Shown: positions 1 to 10,358, counted from the first letter of the stretch. The stretch: DNA of 64,000 bases from Eurosta solidaginis (GCF_040869045.1 NC_090320.1:118677112-118741111); one strand, 5' to 3'. Program-made: numbers and translations. Notes: a model not told the origin generated them from the sequence alone.

Positions 1-3
1 AAA

Positions 4-3000
4 TTGTCATCCTCCCAGCAGCTCCTTGCAGCAGGACTGTTACATATTCTCTTACTCCGGGAAGGTATCGAACCCAATCCGGGTCCGTCTCCTCACCCCG
101 GTCCTGAGAAATGGTTTTGCTGCATTTGCCAGAAAAGAATCTTTTTAGGACGGTCATACTCTGTTCAGTGTGTCTCGTGCAAGGGATGGTTGCATCGGAC
201 AGGTTGTTCTGGGCTTGATCCCAAAACCCGACGTCCACGTAACTTTTATAAATCTTTTGTGACTCCTTGCTGCTCACACCCAAGGGCGTCCCGCAGTCTA
301 CGCCTAAGCGTATCCCCACTACCTTCCAGCAGCTTCGCTGCTCAGCAAGCCACAACAAGTACCCGCTGCTGCTCGCGCCCCACGGCGCCAACAACTCAAA
401 CAGCTGATACCACTCATAACTACTACCTTCGTAGTAGAGCTCGTAGCAATGCTGAGCATCAGCCCCTGCCCCCGTCTTCTTCTCCTCCCCTCTTTTCTGG
501 CAGCAATCGTGCAGGTCAGGGAAACAGACTCTTAGTCCCTGCCTCCGTTTGCACCGTCTGCCAGCACAGGTTTGCGACATCCGCTCAATGCAGCTCCTGC
601 CTTGGGTGGTGCCACTTTCCTAGATGTTCTGGTCTCCGCGACGGCAACCCCTCGACGGGTTTCATCGCGCCATGTTGCCAGGTCGCAAACCCAAATCATC
701 CGGGTACCCCAATGCTTGCCCAAGGGCGCCCAGTCCCAAGGCCACAACAGCAATTGCGTCTTGGCCTTCCACAACCTAGGCGTAGTCACCCCTCACTTAC
801 CCCTAGAGTGGCGGCGTCACCCCTCATGCACTTCAGAATTCTGCAGTTCAACTGTAATGGACTAACTGGGAAGATTACGGAGATAGTCGATTTCATGAAG
901 CGGCACAACATCCGCATTGCTGCGATTCAAGAGACTAAACTCACAGCAAGATCTGCATTGCAGACCTGCTCTGGTTATAATGTCCACAGGCAAGACCGCG
1001 AGAGCGGAAATGGAGGCGGCCTCGCGTTTATTATACACCACTCTGTGCAATATCATATATTTGATCCTGGCATCGACCGCAGTGACAATGTCTTAGAACG
1101 TCAAGGCCTATCTGTCCGGTCAGGCGATGCAAATCTAGAAATCATCAACATCTACATCCCTCCTGTCACTTGTTGCCCCAGTGGATACCGCCCTAATATC
1201 GAGGCTTTACTCACTGGCAACAATCGCATTATCTTAGGCGATTTCAATGCCCATCACGACCTATGGCATTCAAACTTGCGGGCGGACAGTAGGGGTGAGA
1301 TGTTGGCGGATCAAATAGACGAAACGACGTTCTGCACAATTAACGGAGACGCCCCCACACGTATGGTAGGAAGCTGTCATAGCTCGCCAGATATCTCAAT
1401 CGTGAGCGCAGAACTCGTAAACTGCGTCAACTGGCAGCCGATGGTAACATTGGCATCCGACCACCTGCCCATACTTATTTCGTTCGAGCGTACCGCCGAC
1501 TTCATCGTCACCGAAAAACGCACTTTCATAAACTTCAAAAAAGGAAAGTGGGAAGAATATAAATCTGCAACAGACAGCAGCTTTGCTGCCCTCCCTATCC
1601 CGACTGATGCCCGCCAAGGGGAGCGTGCCTTCCGTAAGGTCATTGAATCCGCCTCGGCACATTTCATTCCCGCCGGGAGAATTCCCGAAATCCGTCCCCA
1701 CTTCCCGGCGGAGGCCGCGAGCTTAGCGAGGGAACGCGACCTTATAAGACAGCTTGATCCAGGCGACCCCCAAATAAGGGATATAAACCAACGCATCAGA
1801 TTGCTTGTGGACGAACACAAGCGGGCGAAATGGGAAGAGCACCTAAGAGGTTGTAACCTCTCTACCGGTGTAGGTAAACTTTGGTCCACCGTAAAGTCCC
1901 TATCGAATCCGACTAAGCACAAAGACAAAGTTTCCATCGCCTTTGGCGATAAGGTGCTGTCGGATGCGAAAAAATGCGCGAGCGCTTTCTGCCGACAATA
2001 TATAATGCATCCTACGGTCGACAAAGATAGACGGAGAGCCAATAGACGTGCACATAAACACAAACTCAGCGCGTCACCAATTACCATCACCGCTAGAGAG
2101 GTAGAGGACGCCATTGGTCGCGCTAAACCATCCAAAGCAGTGGGCCCAGACGGCATAGCCATGCCGATGCTTAAAAACCTAGGGAAAGAGGGTTTCAAAT
2201 ATTTAGCGCATGTCTTCAACCTGTCTCTTTCCACCTTTGTCATACCCGAGAAATGGAAAATGGCCAAGGTGGTCCCGCTACTAAAGCCTGGGAAACCAGC
2301 TAACGTAGGTGAGTCATATCGTCCGATATCTCTCCTATCGCCAGTGGCAAAGACGGTTGAAGCCATTTTGCTCCCTCATTTCCAAGCACATTTGCAGCTA
2401 GCCCCTCATCAGCATGGCTTCAGAAAACTCCATAGCACTACCTCCGCGCTAAATGTCATTAGCACCCAGATAAATTGCGGTTTGAATCAATATCCCCACC
2501 ATAGAACAGTACTCGTAGCGTTAGACCTATCAAAAGCTTTTGATACGGTCAACCATGGCTCGTTACTGGAAGACCTGGAAGGGTCTACCCTTCCCCCATG
2601 TCTTAAAAGGTGGGCCGCAAATTATCTGGGTGGTCGGCAGGCATCGGTGCAATTCAGAAACAAAACATCAAAAAAAAGGAGAATTAAACAAGGGGTGCCA
2701 CAGGGTGGTGTCCTATCCCCGCTTTTGTTTAATTTCTACATATCTAAGCTACCTTCACCACCGGAAGGAGTCACAATCGTTTCCTACGCCGATGACTGCA
2801 CAATAATGGCTACAGACCCAGGCCCAAAGATCGATGAGCTATGCAATAAAATAAACGGCTATCTCCCTGATCTCTCCAGTTTTTTCGCCTCGCGAAACCT
2901 GTCATTGTCACCGACTAAATCTTCCGCGACCTTATTTACAACATGGACGCCCCAAATGTCGACCATATTGAACATCCACGTCGATGGCACTACGCTACCG

Positions 3001-3891
3001 ACTGTCCTACACCCCAAAATCTTGGGTGTGACGTTTGATCAGGATCTACATTTTGGTGCGCACGCAACCGCAATTGTTCCAAGAATTCAGAGCCGTAATA
3101 AAATCCTCAAATCCCTTGCTGGCAGTACCTGGGGAAAAGATAAAGAAACGCTCTTGACCACATACAAAGCAATTAGCCAGCCGATTACGTGCTACGCGTC
3201 ACCCATATGGTCGCCAAGCCTAAAAACCACCCACTGGAAGAAACTACAGGCCTGCCAAAATACTGCTCTCAGAATCGCCACAGGCTGTCTTCTTATGTCC
3301 CCAGAACACCATCTGCATAATGAGGCGAGAATACTCCCCATCAGTGAGAGAAATGAGATGCTGACCAAACAGTTTCTGTTGAATACCCAGAAACCTGGGC
3401 ATCCCAACAGACATCTGATTGACGAACCAGCACCGCCTAGGGGCCTAAGGAGTCATCTCCGTAAGCATTTTGAGGAAATACGGCACCTGAGAACCCAGCC
3501 GTATGAAGCGGAAAAACACAAGCAGGTCCTTGGTGAACTCCATAGACAGGCGTCGGACCTTTATGTCGGGAATTGCCCGGTGAATCCAGTACTTGAAGAA
3601 AAATATCCAGAACTCGCAGAAGAGGAACGCATACTCCCCAGGGAAACGCGTGTCACTCTTGCTCAACTTCGTTCTGGATACTGTAACAGATTAAACTCTT
3701 ACCTATCCAGAATCAACCCCGACATACAAAATGTATGCCCTGCTTGCAATGTGTCCCCACATGACACCAACCATCTCTTTAATTGTAATGTGGAACCAAC
3801 GCCTCTAACACCCCTTTCCTTATGGTCCACCCCTGTTGAAACGGCAAGTTTCCTTGGACTCCCGTTAGAGGATATTGATGACAATTTGTGA
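4..3891 (+). CDS. LINE polyprotein: 2A-like motif, two PHD-like fingers, endonuclease, reverse transcriptase
   Basis: Encodes the machinery for target-primed reverse transcription. The frame is open to the left window edge; the first codon used here is TTG, so the true start lies upstream. Residues 21-28 read GIEPNPGP, a 2A-like motif after a leucine-rich stretch. Cys/His-rich PHD-like fingers lie at about 39-90 and 183-226. An AP-type endonuclease spans about 275-500, with QFNCNG, QETKL, LGDFNAHH and SDHLPI. The RT spans about 690-960, with VGPDGI, LDLSKAFDTVNH, QGVPQGGVLSP and the catalytic YADD near 929. A CPAC..H....C zinc knuckle is near 1246, and the protein ends in DDNL. No RNase H domain is visible. 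All catalytic motifs are present, so it may be functional apart from its unseen 5' end. Confidence 0.9.
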   Translation: MSSSQQLLAAGLLHILLLREGIEPNPGPSPHPGPEKWFCCICQKRIFLGRSYSVQCVSCKGWLHRTGCSGLDPKTRRPRNFYKSFVTPCCSHPRASRSLRLSVSPLPSSSFAAQQATTSTRCCSRPTAPTTQTADTTHNYYLRSRARSNAEHQPLPPSSSPPLFSGSNRAGQGNRLLVPASVCTVCQHRFATSAQCSSCLGWCHFPRCSGLRDGNPSTGFIAPCCQVANPNHPGTPMLAQGRPVPRPQQQLRLGLPQPRRSHPSLTPRVAASPLMHFRILQFNCNGLTGKITEIVDFMKRHNIRIAAIQETKLTARSALQTCSGYNVHRQDRESGNGGGLAFIIHHSVQYHIFDPGIDRSDNVLERQGLSVRSGDANLEIINIYIPPVTCCPSGYRPNIEALLTGNNRIILGDFNAHHDLWHSNLRADSRGEMLADQIDETTFCTINGDAPTRMVGSCHSSPDISIVSAELVNCVNWQPMVTLASDHLPILISFERTADFIVTEKRTFINFKKGKWEEYKSATDSSFAALPIPTDARQGERAFRKVIESASAHFIPAGRIPEIRPHFPAEAASLARERDLIRQLDPGDPQIRDINQRIRLLVDEHKRAKWEEHLRGCNLSTGVGKLWSTVKSLSNPTKHKDKVSIAFGDKVLSDAKKCASAFCRQYIMHPTVDKDRRRANRRAHKHKLSASPITITAREVEDAIGRAKPSKAVGPDGIAMPMLKNLGKEGFKYLAHVFNLSLSTFVIPEKWKMAKVVPLLKPGKPANVGESYRPISLLSPVAKTVEAILLPHFQAHLQLAPHQHGFRKLHSTTSALNVISTQINCGLNQYPHHRTVLVALDLSKAFDTVNHGSLLEDLEGSTLPPCLKRWAANYLGGRQASVQFRNKTSKKRRIKQGVPQGGVLSPLLFNFYISKLPSPPEGVTIVSYADDCTIMATDPGPKIDELCNKINGYLPDLSSFFASRNLSLSPTKSSATLFTTWTPQMSTILNIHVDGTTLPTVLHPKILGVTFDQDLHFGAHATAIVPRIQSRNKILKSLAGSTWGKDKETLLTTYKAISQPITCYASPIWSPSLKTTHWKKLQACQNTALRIATGCLLMSPEHHLHNEARILPISERNEMLTKQFLLNTQKPGHPNRHLIDEPAPPRGLRSHLRKHFEEIRHLRTQPYEAEKHKQVLGELHRQASDLYVGNCPVNPVLEEKYPELAEEERILPRETRVTLAQLRSGYCNRLNSYLSRINPDIQNVCPACNVSPHDTNHLFNCNVEPTPLTPLSLWSTPVETASFLGLPLEDIDDNL
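64..87 (+). other. 2A-like ribosome-skipping motif
   Basis: The codons give GIEPNPGP, close to the 2A consensus D(V/I)ExNPGP but with Gly in place of Asp. A hydrophobic leucine-rich segment precedes it, as in 2A-like N-termini known from several non-LTR retrotransposon clades. If active, translation would release a short upstream peptide before the PHD fingers. Activity cannot be judged from sequence. Confidence 0.55.
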
Positions 3892-3948
3892 TCGGTCGCG
3901 GCTATTAGGTGGGGCGAGCATTGCTACAACAACAACAACAACAACAGG

Positions 3949-4280
3949 TCAGTCGAGCAGCAGTGCAGCGGAAGCTGCTTTACTATGGTGCAGGTTTATC
4001 TGGAGGACCCGCACTAACATCGCACACTTTCACTCCCTCCTTGAGCGTAGAGTTAGCCGCATCCTCCATCATCAGCTCCTCCTCCGTGTAATGCAGGTGT
4101 AACCTGCCTATCGCCATGGATGAGGTAGACAAGGCGTAGCCGTCCAGCGTATCCGGCTCACGCCCATCTGCCTTCGTAACCACGTCCTCGTCGCTACCTT
4201 CTTCTTCTGGCTCCAACTCGGCTGCCAAGTTCCTAGTGGCGTTGACGTCGTTATTGTAGACCCTTACAGTCACGGTGACT
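3949..4280 (-). pseudogene. 5'-truncated second LOA-type LINE copy (end of ORF1)
   Basis: This segment matches 5844-6170 closely: both begin with the same GTCAGTCG/GAGCAGCAG core and continue to CACGGTG at 4271-4277, after which they diverge. It encodes the acidic C-terminal part of ORF1 (ELEPEEEGSDE). It was inserted 5'-truncated, in the same orientation, into ORF2 of the neighbouring copy, and was later interrupted at its left side by the LINE at 1-3948. A small indel near 4035 changes the frame relative to copy 1. Confidence 0.8.
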
Positions 4281-5915
4281 AATTTCGTGCAATGCCGTTT
4301 CCGTTGATTTACCCTTCATATGAGCGTGTTGTGCTTCAGAGAGTTGGTCATTCACTGCCTCCCTGATATATGTTTCCGTCAGCCTCTCCATCACCTTTAG
4401 TTGAAAGGAAGATAGACTGATGGGTCTGAAGTCCTTAGGCTTCGCGTGGCATGCCTTGCCTGCCACTTTAGATATTTTCCATATACTTGGGTTGTGGTTT
4501 AGTGCCACGACACCTCTTATTATAGCATATAGCCAGCAAGTGCTGCATTCCAGTAACTGTTGCAGTTGTATAGGTGTAACTCTGTTCGGCCTTGGAGTTT
4601 TGAATGGTTCAAAAGATTGGATGGCCGAAGATATCTTATCTCTTGTAATTAGGCTGTGCAGTATAGGTTGCACTGTTGCTTGTGTCAGGCTTTGTGTATC
4701 CCCTGGTTCGTTCCTAGCTGCACCTGGAAAGTGTGTATCCAGCAGTAGATCCAGCGTTTCCTCCTCAGTTTTGGTCCACGAACCATCAGCCCTTTGCAAG
4801 CATCCTGGGGCCGTATTAGCCGATCTGGAAAGTACTTTCCTGAGTCTACCCCCTTCAGACACTGTTTTCATGCTGCTACAGAAATCTCGCCAGGAGGATC
4901 TTTTGGCTTTCCTTAGCTCAAACTTATAGTTTCTAAGATGTTCTTTGTATACTTCCCAATGCAGCTCATCGCCAGAGGCTTTAGCTACATTAAAAGTGGT
5001 CCTACTTAACCTGCGAAGGTTTTCGATTTGTGAATTCCACCATGGTGGCTTCTTTTGACCCCTTTGAATTCTCTTGGGACAGACTTTATCTAGTGCCTTG
5101 CGGCATGCTCCCGTGAAGTTATTTACCAGTCTTTCCAGTTCTGGTATGCTACCTGGTGTTCCGGGTACGCTCTCAAGTGGCAATATCTTAACTAGTTCCC
5201 TATTGTATTCTTGCCAATTTGTATTTTTTATATTTCTGGTGGCAGCGCTCTGCTTTTTCACCAAGCCTAAGCCGAATTGGATGTAACGATGGTCAGAGAA
5301 TGAGTGGTCCTTAAGGACCTTCCAGTCTCTGACCAACTCTTCCGCATCTTCTGAGACTAAGGTGACATCGAGAACTTCCCTTCTTGTCTTTGTAATAAAG
5401 GTTGGTTCAGTTCCCCTATTGCTTATGGTTAGTCTAGAGTTTAGGATGAAATCAAAAAGTAACTCACTCCTTTCGTTTTCGTCATTACTCCCCCAGGTGG
5501 AGTGGTGCGCGTTTACATCTCCTCCCAGTATCAGTGCACCTGATGTAGCTTCCACCAGCTTCCTGACGGTCGATGTCGGCACCGTCTTCTCATGGGCTAG
5601 ACAAATTAATGATAGCCTGATTTGACCAATACTCAGGCTCAGGCTGATAATTGTTGTCTCTTCATCACTAAATTGAGGAAGAAACAAAACATTATGCTTG
5701 GTACTAACAAGTATACACGATCTTGGCTTTCCCGAGGTGCCACAACTTACCAGTGTGTAGCCGGTGGACTTGAGTCCGCAACTGTTTTGTTCTACCACCC
5801 ATGGCTCCTGGATGAGGACAATATCAGCTGCCCCTTTAGATGTCAGTCGGAGCAGCAGTGCAGCGGAAGCTGCTTTACTATGGTGCAGGTTTATCTGGAG
5901 GACCCGCACTAACAT
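4251..5915 (-). pseudogene. LOA-like ORF2: endonuclease plus truncated reverse transcriptase
   Basis: The first 540 or so residues are native. The AP-type endonuclease shows LQINLHHSKAAS, IQEPWV, GGDVNAHHSTWGS and SDHRYIQF. The RT N-terminal region shows DFRPISLSSFQLKVMERL and GKSTETALHEI. The frame then runs into the inserted second copy at about 4281 and stops at 4251, so the RT catalytic motif is absent. The start codon overlaps the ORF1 stop by 7 bases (minus strand ATGTTAG, 5915-5909), an arrangement that fits coupled termination-reinitiation. The open stretch has no premature stop before the junction, so truncation is the main lesion. Confidence 0.85.
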
Positions 5916-7260
5916 CGCACACTTTCTCTCCCTCGCGTAGAGTTAACCGCATCCTCCATCATCAGATCCTCCTCCGTGTAATGCAGGCGTAACCTGCCTA
6001 TCCCCATGGATGAGGTAGACGAGGCGTAGCCGTCCAGCGTATCCGGCTCACGCCCATCTGCCTTCGTAACCACGTACTCGTCGCTACCTTCTTCTTCTGG
6101 CTCCAGCTCGGCTGCCAAGTTCCTAGTGGCGTTGACGTCGTTATTGTAGACCCTTACAGTCACGGTGTCTAAACCATAATTTATTTCGCCTCCAGTTTTC
6201 CTCAATACTGTCAGCGATTCCTCATTCAGTAGGAGGACAGCCTGACGTGTGGCTCTGTCCCCCTTCTCCACGCTGACAACTCTCTAATTGGCGGCTGGCA
6301 GCGTCGGGTTGAGGATCCTTATCATACTGAGTATCCTCTCTGCTTCAGCTGGTTTTGCCGGTAGCCACACCCTTGTTCGTGGCCGTGACGGTATGTCTTT
6401 GAAATCGACCGCCCTTAGCTTCCAGGGTAGACTTCACCTACAGATTCTACCGCCTTTTTGTATATGGCCGCGGACCTCTCTTCTCCGCATGCCACGACTT
6501 TGATACTACCCTGGAACCACCCTGCATCCTTGCATACCGGTGGCGGTCCAGGATTGCGCGTAAGAACGTCCAGGGTGATATTGGACAGCTCGCTTTTCAC
6601 CCATTTCAATTTGTCTTTCTTTATTGCGCCGTCTTCTTGATTGTCGTCAAGGACCCTTAGCAGGATTTTGTCCTTGACCACTTCTGCAAAAGAGCGCCCA
6701 TGCACCTTCGGCCTCTTTGGTTTGTTAGGTACTACTTCCGCCGACCTTGCCCTTTTGGTTGCCACTTGTCGCCCCTTTTCTTCTGCCAGACGAAAGTCGA
6801 TAATCACCTCTTTCGCCCATTGAATCTCTGCCAGTATTTTTTCTACGCTGTCGCTTTCTGTTCTACTCTCGAGGTCTGGCATACGTGCGGATCTGGTTAG
6901 GATCCTTGCAGCCGCTCTCCTGTGCTTGTATCCAACTTCACTGGGATTTGGCCGCTCACTAGGCTTCGCGAAGGCCGTGGGTGTCGGGGGTGGACCACGC
7001 CGGGCCTGCTCACCAGCTTCAACCGAGGCTGCATTCTGCATACCTGCTGCGTCTCTGCTAGTGAGTATCCCGGAGAACACCCCTTTGCCCTGGCTCACTG
7101 TCTAAAGTTTTGATGGGGAGAGGGTTCTTACCCGGCATCGCCACTGGTCTTGAATCATCCCCTTTTTTAGCCATATTCTGGCGGTTACAATGACCTTGCA
7201 TCGCACTGGTCACCACTGTGGTGGGCAGAAGCCCTCCCGGCCTTTGAAGAGCGCCGGTCT
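4281..7260 (-). mobile_element. LOA-like non-LTR retrotransposon, copy 1, 3' part lost
   Basis: A minus-strand LINE with a separate ORF1 followed by ORF2, assigned to the LOA/Bilbo-type group because of the ORF1 ending and the ORF2 start (LQINLHHSKAAS). The 3' half of ORF2, including the RT catalytic core and any RNase H, is missing because a second truncated copy begins at about 4281. The 5' boundary is not sharp; sequence of UTR character continues to about 7260-7300. Confidence 0.8.
5909..7174 (-). pseudogene. LOA-like ORF1 (gag-like nucleic-acid-binding protein), broken
   Basis: ORF1 proteins of this group coat element RNA. An ATG at 7174-7172 begins a frame (MAKKGDDSRP) that shifts near 7100 into the long open segment 7098-6415. 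That segment is basic in the middle (KRARSAEVVPNKPKRPK). A second frameshift near 6420 leads to a segment with LPAKPAEAERILSMIRILNP. An amber codon near 6286 probably replaces Trp (context LPAAN*RVV). The end, 6271-5909, is acidic. No CCHC knuckle is obvious. Three lesions make it non-functional. Confidence 0.75.
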
Positions 7261-7439
7261 TTTTGTTTTTTTATATTTTTATTACCTTCGTTCATGTTCC
7301 CACCAGGCCAACGCACCATCAGAACCATGCGACAGCGAACACACGCTAAACACAAATGATTGAATTCAATAGGTAAAGCGAAGGTTTAGAAAACACGACA
7401 GGCATACCACAAACAGATGTACGATGCTAGATACATTGG

Positions 7440-8161
7440 TTTTTATGTATATCAGGGCTCCCGAAAATTGGGGTGAAGCTAAATGCCGGGATAGCGGATT
7501 ATCCTACATGATCGAAAGTATGCATATATATATATATATATATGCACAAACCATAGGCATGATAATGGAAGAAGGGAAAACGTATGTTAGCATGTAAGCG
7601 TGTGTATATACTAATAGAATACAGCAAAAGTAGCGTTAGACTAGTATTCGATTTTGCATTTCTACCTTTTATAATTGTTATTGTAGAATTACTGACTGCC
7701 TGCGCGCAGTCCTACATAATTTTATAACGGAGGAATTGTTACTAATGAATTGTTTTTAGAAAATAACCGTCCGCCGACGTACGAAATCATATATAAGGGC
7801 GACAAATTAGCTTGTAAGATCAGAAGCTAGGAGGTAGGCATACGAGTCAGTGGGCTTCTACCACTGATCAGAACACGACCTGAATGTTTCTACTTCATTT
7901 CGTGATTAGTTTTGTATTCAGCAGGAGGTTTCTACTCCAACTGAGGGAGAGCTTGGCAGAGGGGTTCTACCTCAGCTACTCTTATAGAGACAGGTCCAGA
8001 GAATAGGAGTAGCTATTAAGGAATATTGAATTTTTAAATAAATTTTATAACGTACTTTCAGAACTCTTTTGTCTATTTATTTCAATCGGAATAGGTTCTC
8101 CTACCAACTATAGGAACACTGGACGGACTGGGCATATCTCAGCAAAAATAAGTCCGTCACA
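7440..8161 (+). repeat. 5' LTR (start not resolved) of a Ty3/gypsy-type retroelement
   Basis: The right end is well placed: it ends in GTCACA at 8161, two bases before a primer-binding site. A TATA-like CATATATAAGGGC lies near 7790, and a poly(A)-signal-like AATAAA near 8036. The left boundary cannot be fixed because no second LTR copy is visible; 7440 is only a rough limit. A (TA)n palindrome lies at about 7523-7542. Confidence 0.55.
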
Positions 8162-8163
8162 TA

Positions 8164-8178
8164 TGGCGCCCGAGCAGG
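8164..8178 (+). promoter_or_regulatory. tRNA primer-binding site of the LTR element
   Basis: TGGCGCCCGAGCAGG starts with the TGG that pairs with tRNA CCA and resembles the tRNA-Lys-type PBS TGGCGCCCGAACAGG, differing at one position. It begins two bases after the LTR end. Confidence 0.7.
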
Positions 8179-8314
8179 CTTAAGAAAGATCAAGGAAATC
8201 ATCAAGGCCTTACAAAAAGGATATTCAAAGGAAGGTAACAAGGGCAAATGGAAATCAAGTCAAACAACGAAGGCTAACCATAGAAACCAACAAGGAAGAC
8301 ACACAAACAAAATA

Positions 8315-9312
8315 ATGGTAAAGGTATCATGGGTATATTACCTCACTCGAGAGGAGCTGGTAAGTTACCACTCGGAGTACGGGCTGGATGATACAGGAAG
8401 GGTAGACGAACTAAGGAAGCGACTGGCGGCGTTCGTACAGGCAGAAAAGGACAACGATAAATGGCAGGATCGGCTTACAGACCTAGCTCTACAACACGCA
8501 CGGACGACATCTACACTAAACATACCACAGGCAACTAGTCGGTCGACATCTCCAAGTGCTACGAAAACGGAAGACGAGAATCCACGCGGCGCATCCAACC
8601 AACACGGGGTCCCACAACCACCACTATATGAGATACAACAGCCAGGCACATACGCAACAACTATGGACCGGGTAAGAAAATGGGGTTTAAAATACGACGG
8701 GGCAAGGATCCTCTAGGGTTCATCGCACGCGTTGAAGAACTAGCAGAAGGATACGAAATAAACGTCAACTCGATAGAGCATTGCCGGAGCTACTCAAGGA
8801 CAAAGCGTTGGTTTGGTACCGAAATAACAACCGGAGCTGGAAAGAGTGGGACCCGTCCAAGAAGGATTTCCTAAAATTTTTCCTCAGCTCCAGATACTTC
8901 GAACAGTTGGACGAGTTGGCGAGTCAGCGAAGAGACCGAGAGATAACAAGGAGAGAACCAAAGTACAAGCCAACAGCTGGTAGCATACAGAGTCGCTCAA
9001 GTGCAAAAAAATACGGATAATCAGGTACGAACATTTCCAGAAAATCAGGTACAGGTCGCTCGAGGAGCCCAAGTACAGATCGCCAGAGGACCGATACGCG
9101 GATCAAGATTACACATAGGAAGGCAGTTCGCTATAGCAGCCCTAAACGAACACACACCCCGAGACAACTCCGGAATAACGGACTATTACGTGAGATTCTA
9201 CTGCAACTCAAACCAAATCGATAGTAACATACACGCCCAACCGGAACAGTATCAAATCATACACGAAGAAATTTCATTTCAAGAAGTACCCTTACTTCGG
9301 ATCAACCACTAA
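8315..9312 (+). pseudogene. gag of LTR retroelement, frameshifted (duplication unit 1 copy)
   Basis: It starts with ATG after the PBS leader. The N-terminus (LTREELVSYHSEYGLDDTG) resembles the SAP-like start of gypsy-type gags. A frameshift near 8700 breaks the protein. After it comes the capsid-like segment LVWYRNNNRSWKEWDPSKKD, and an arginine-rich end follows. Relative to the copy at 17470-17814, this copy lacks four bases (CCAA) at about 8786, so the capsid frame is broken again here. It also carries a 56-bp segment (about 9250-9305) that the other copy lacks. Pol is absent; the element is interrupted by Transib A at 9488. Confidence 0.75.
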
Positions 9313-9742
9313 GGCCCGGTAAACTCTAACCACAATTACATAATCCCATAAATATACTCCCTAACTAGGCTCATGATATACCACGTTTTTACAAAAAAAA
9401 ATCCACCATATACGGTGGGAACACCCTGAGGAAAATCCACCAGGTTTTCATTTACAGTATAGACTAGCATCGCGCACACCACCGACGCACAGTGTTTTGT
9501 GTAGAACAAGCTAGCTGGACAAAAACAAAGTTCTTATTTCAAGAAAAGTGTAATGAGAAATGAAAGAAAACAAACAAAATAACGGGATTTTTGCTTTTTT
9601 TGATATTTTTTCTCATATATATTGAGTAATCGAAGTAAGAAGGCAGGAGTGGCCGTAAAATGCATTCATTAATTTGCAAAATTCTTGTTGAATATTAAGC
9701 TTCATATTTCTTTTAAGTGAACACTTTTATATAATTTTTCTG

Positions 9743-9964
9743 ATGGATTCTAAGCTCGAAGGTAAGCAAAATTTTTTAATAGTAATTCTTTCGCAATTAG
9801 AGTATTTTCTATATATTTAACATTCCGTTATTAAGAAGAAAAGGTATTTTTTCTCTATATTTTTAACTTTAGGGACAAAAAAGTTACATACATCCGCCGA
9901 CATCCGGGCTAAATTTTACATATGTTATAGTCGCAAGCATCTATTTTTATTTTTTTTTTTGTAG
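9743..9964 (+). other. Possible first coding exon and intron of Transib A transposase
   Basis: ATG at 9743 opens MDSKLEG/D. A good donor (G|GTAAGC) follows at 9762, and a T-tract with TTGTAG ends at 9964, giving a 203-base intron. The joined frame runs on for about 20 codons and then stops near 10034, where an A/C-rich segment without transposase similarity starts. Purely inferred from splice-site appearance. The copy in unit 2 keeps both sites. Confidence 0.3.
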
Positions 9965-10358
9965 ATTTAGTTATCTCTACATATAAAATAGGATGTATGT
10001 ACGTACAAGCTCCGACGAGATATTTGAACCTTTAAAGCTGACCTACAAACGGCAAAACCAATTCCCAGGTACAGGGAACAAACACGTAGCCATAAAACAC
10101 ACAAAAATAAACGCGCAAGGTCAACAAGAGCACACCAAAAACAAAAAGGCGAAGATCACTGACTTCAACCTGCCACAACCTACCGCACCAGTCACCAAGG
10201 CATAAAAACAGTTACATACAAAGCAATCCTAATGCAGGTATAACCACACAGGAACGCTACACAAAACAACCCCATTTGGTAGCATCTACGCCAATACCTG
10301 AATGTAATATAAATACTGCGCAACTGATAACAAATCAGAACGATCAACGACACTTAAG

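Larger units (their letters stand above)
1..3948 (+). mobile_element. Non-LTR retrotransposon (LINE), jockey/CR1-like, 5' end outside window
   Basis: The element consists of one long ORF, a 3' UTR of only about 55 bases and a (CAA)n tail at about 3927-3948. It sits inside the LOA-like LINE that follows: sequence right after the tail (3949 onward) matches 5844 onward of the neighbouring LOA copy. The 5' end is cut by the window edge, so its 5' UTR and target duplication cannot be seen. Uninterrupted coding capacity over 3.9 kb among wrecked neighbours suggests a recent insertion. An internally deleted relative lies at 42575-42915. Clade assignment (jockey/CR1 rather than R1 or I) is inferred from domain order, PHD-like fingers and lack of RNase H. 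Confidence 0.9.

Noticed and set aside
1377..2366. 329-codon ORF on the minus strand
   Set aside because: A shadow of the LINE polyprotein; no recognisable motifs, and the plus strand carries the endonuclease and RT.
4420..4929. 169-codon plus-strand ORF
   Set aside because: Antisense to the LOA ORF2, which has clear endonuclease motifs.
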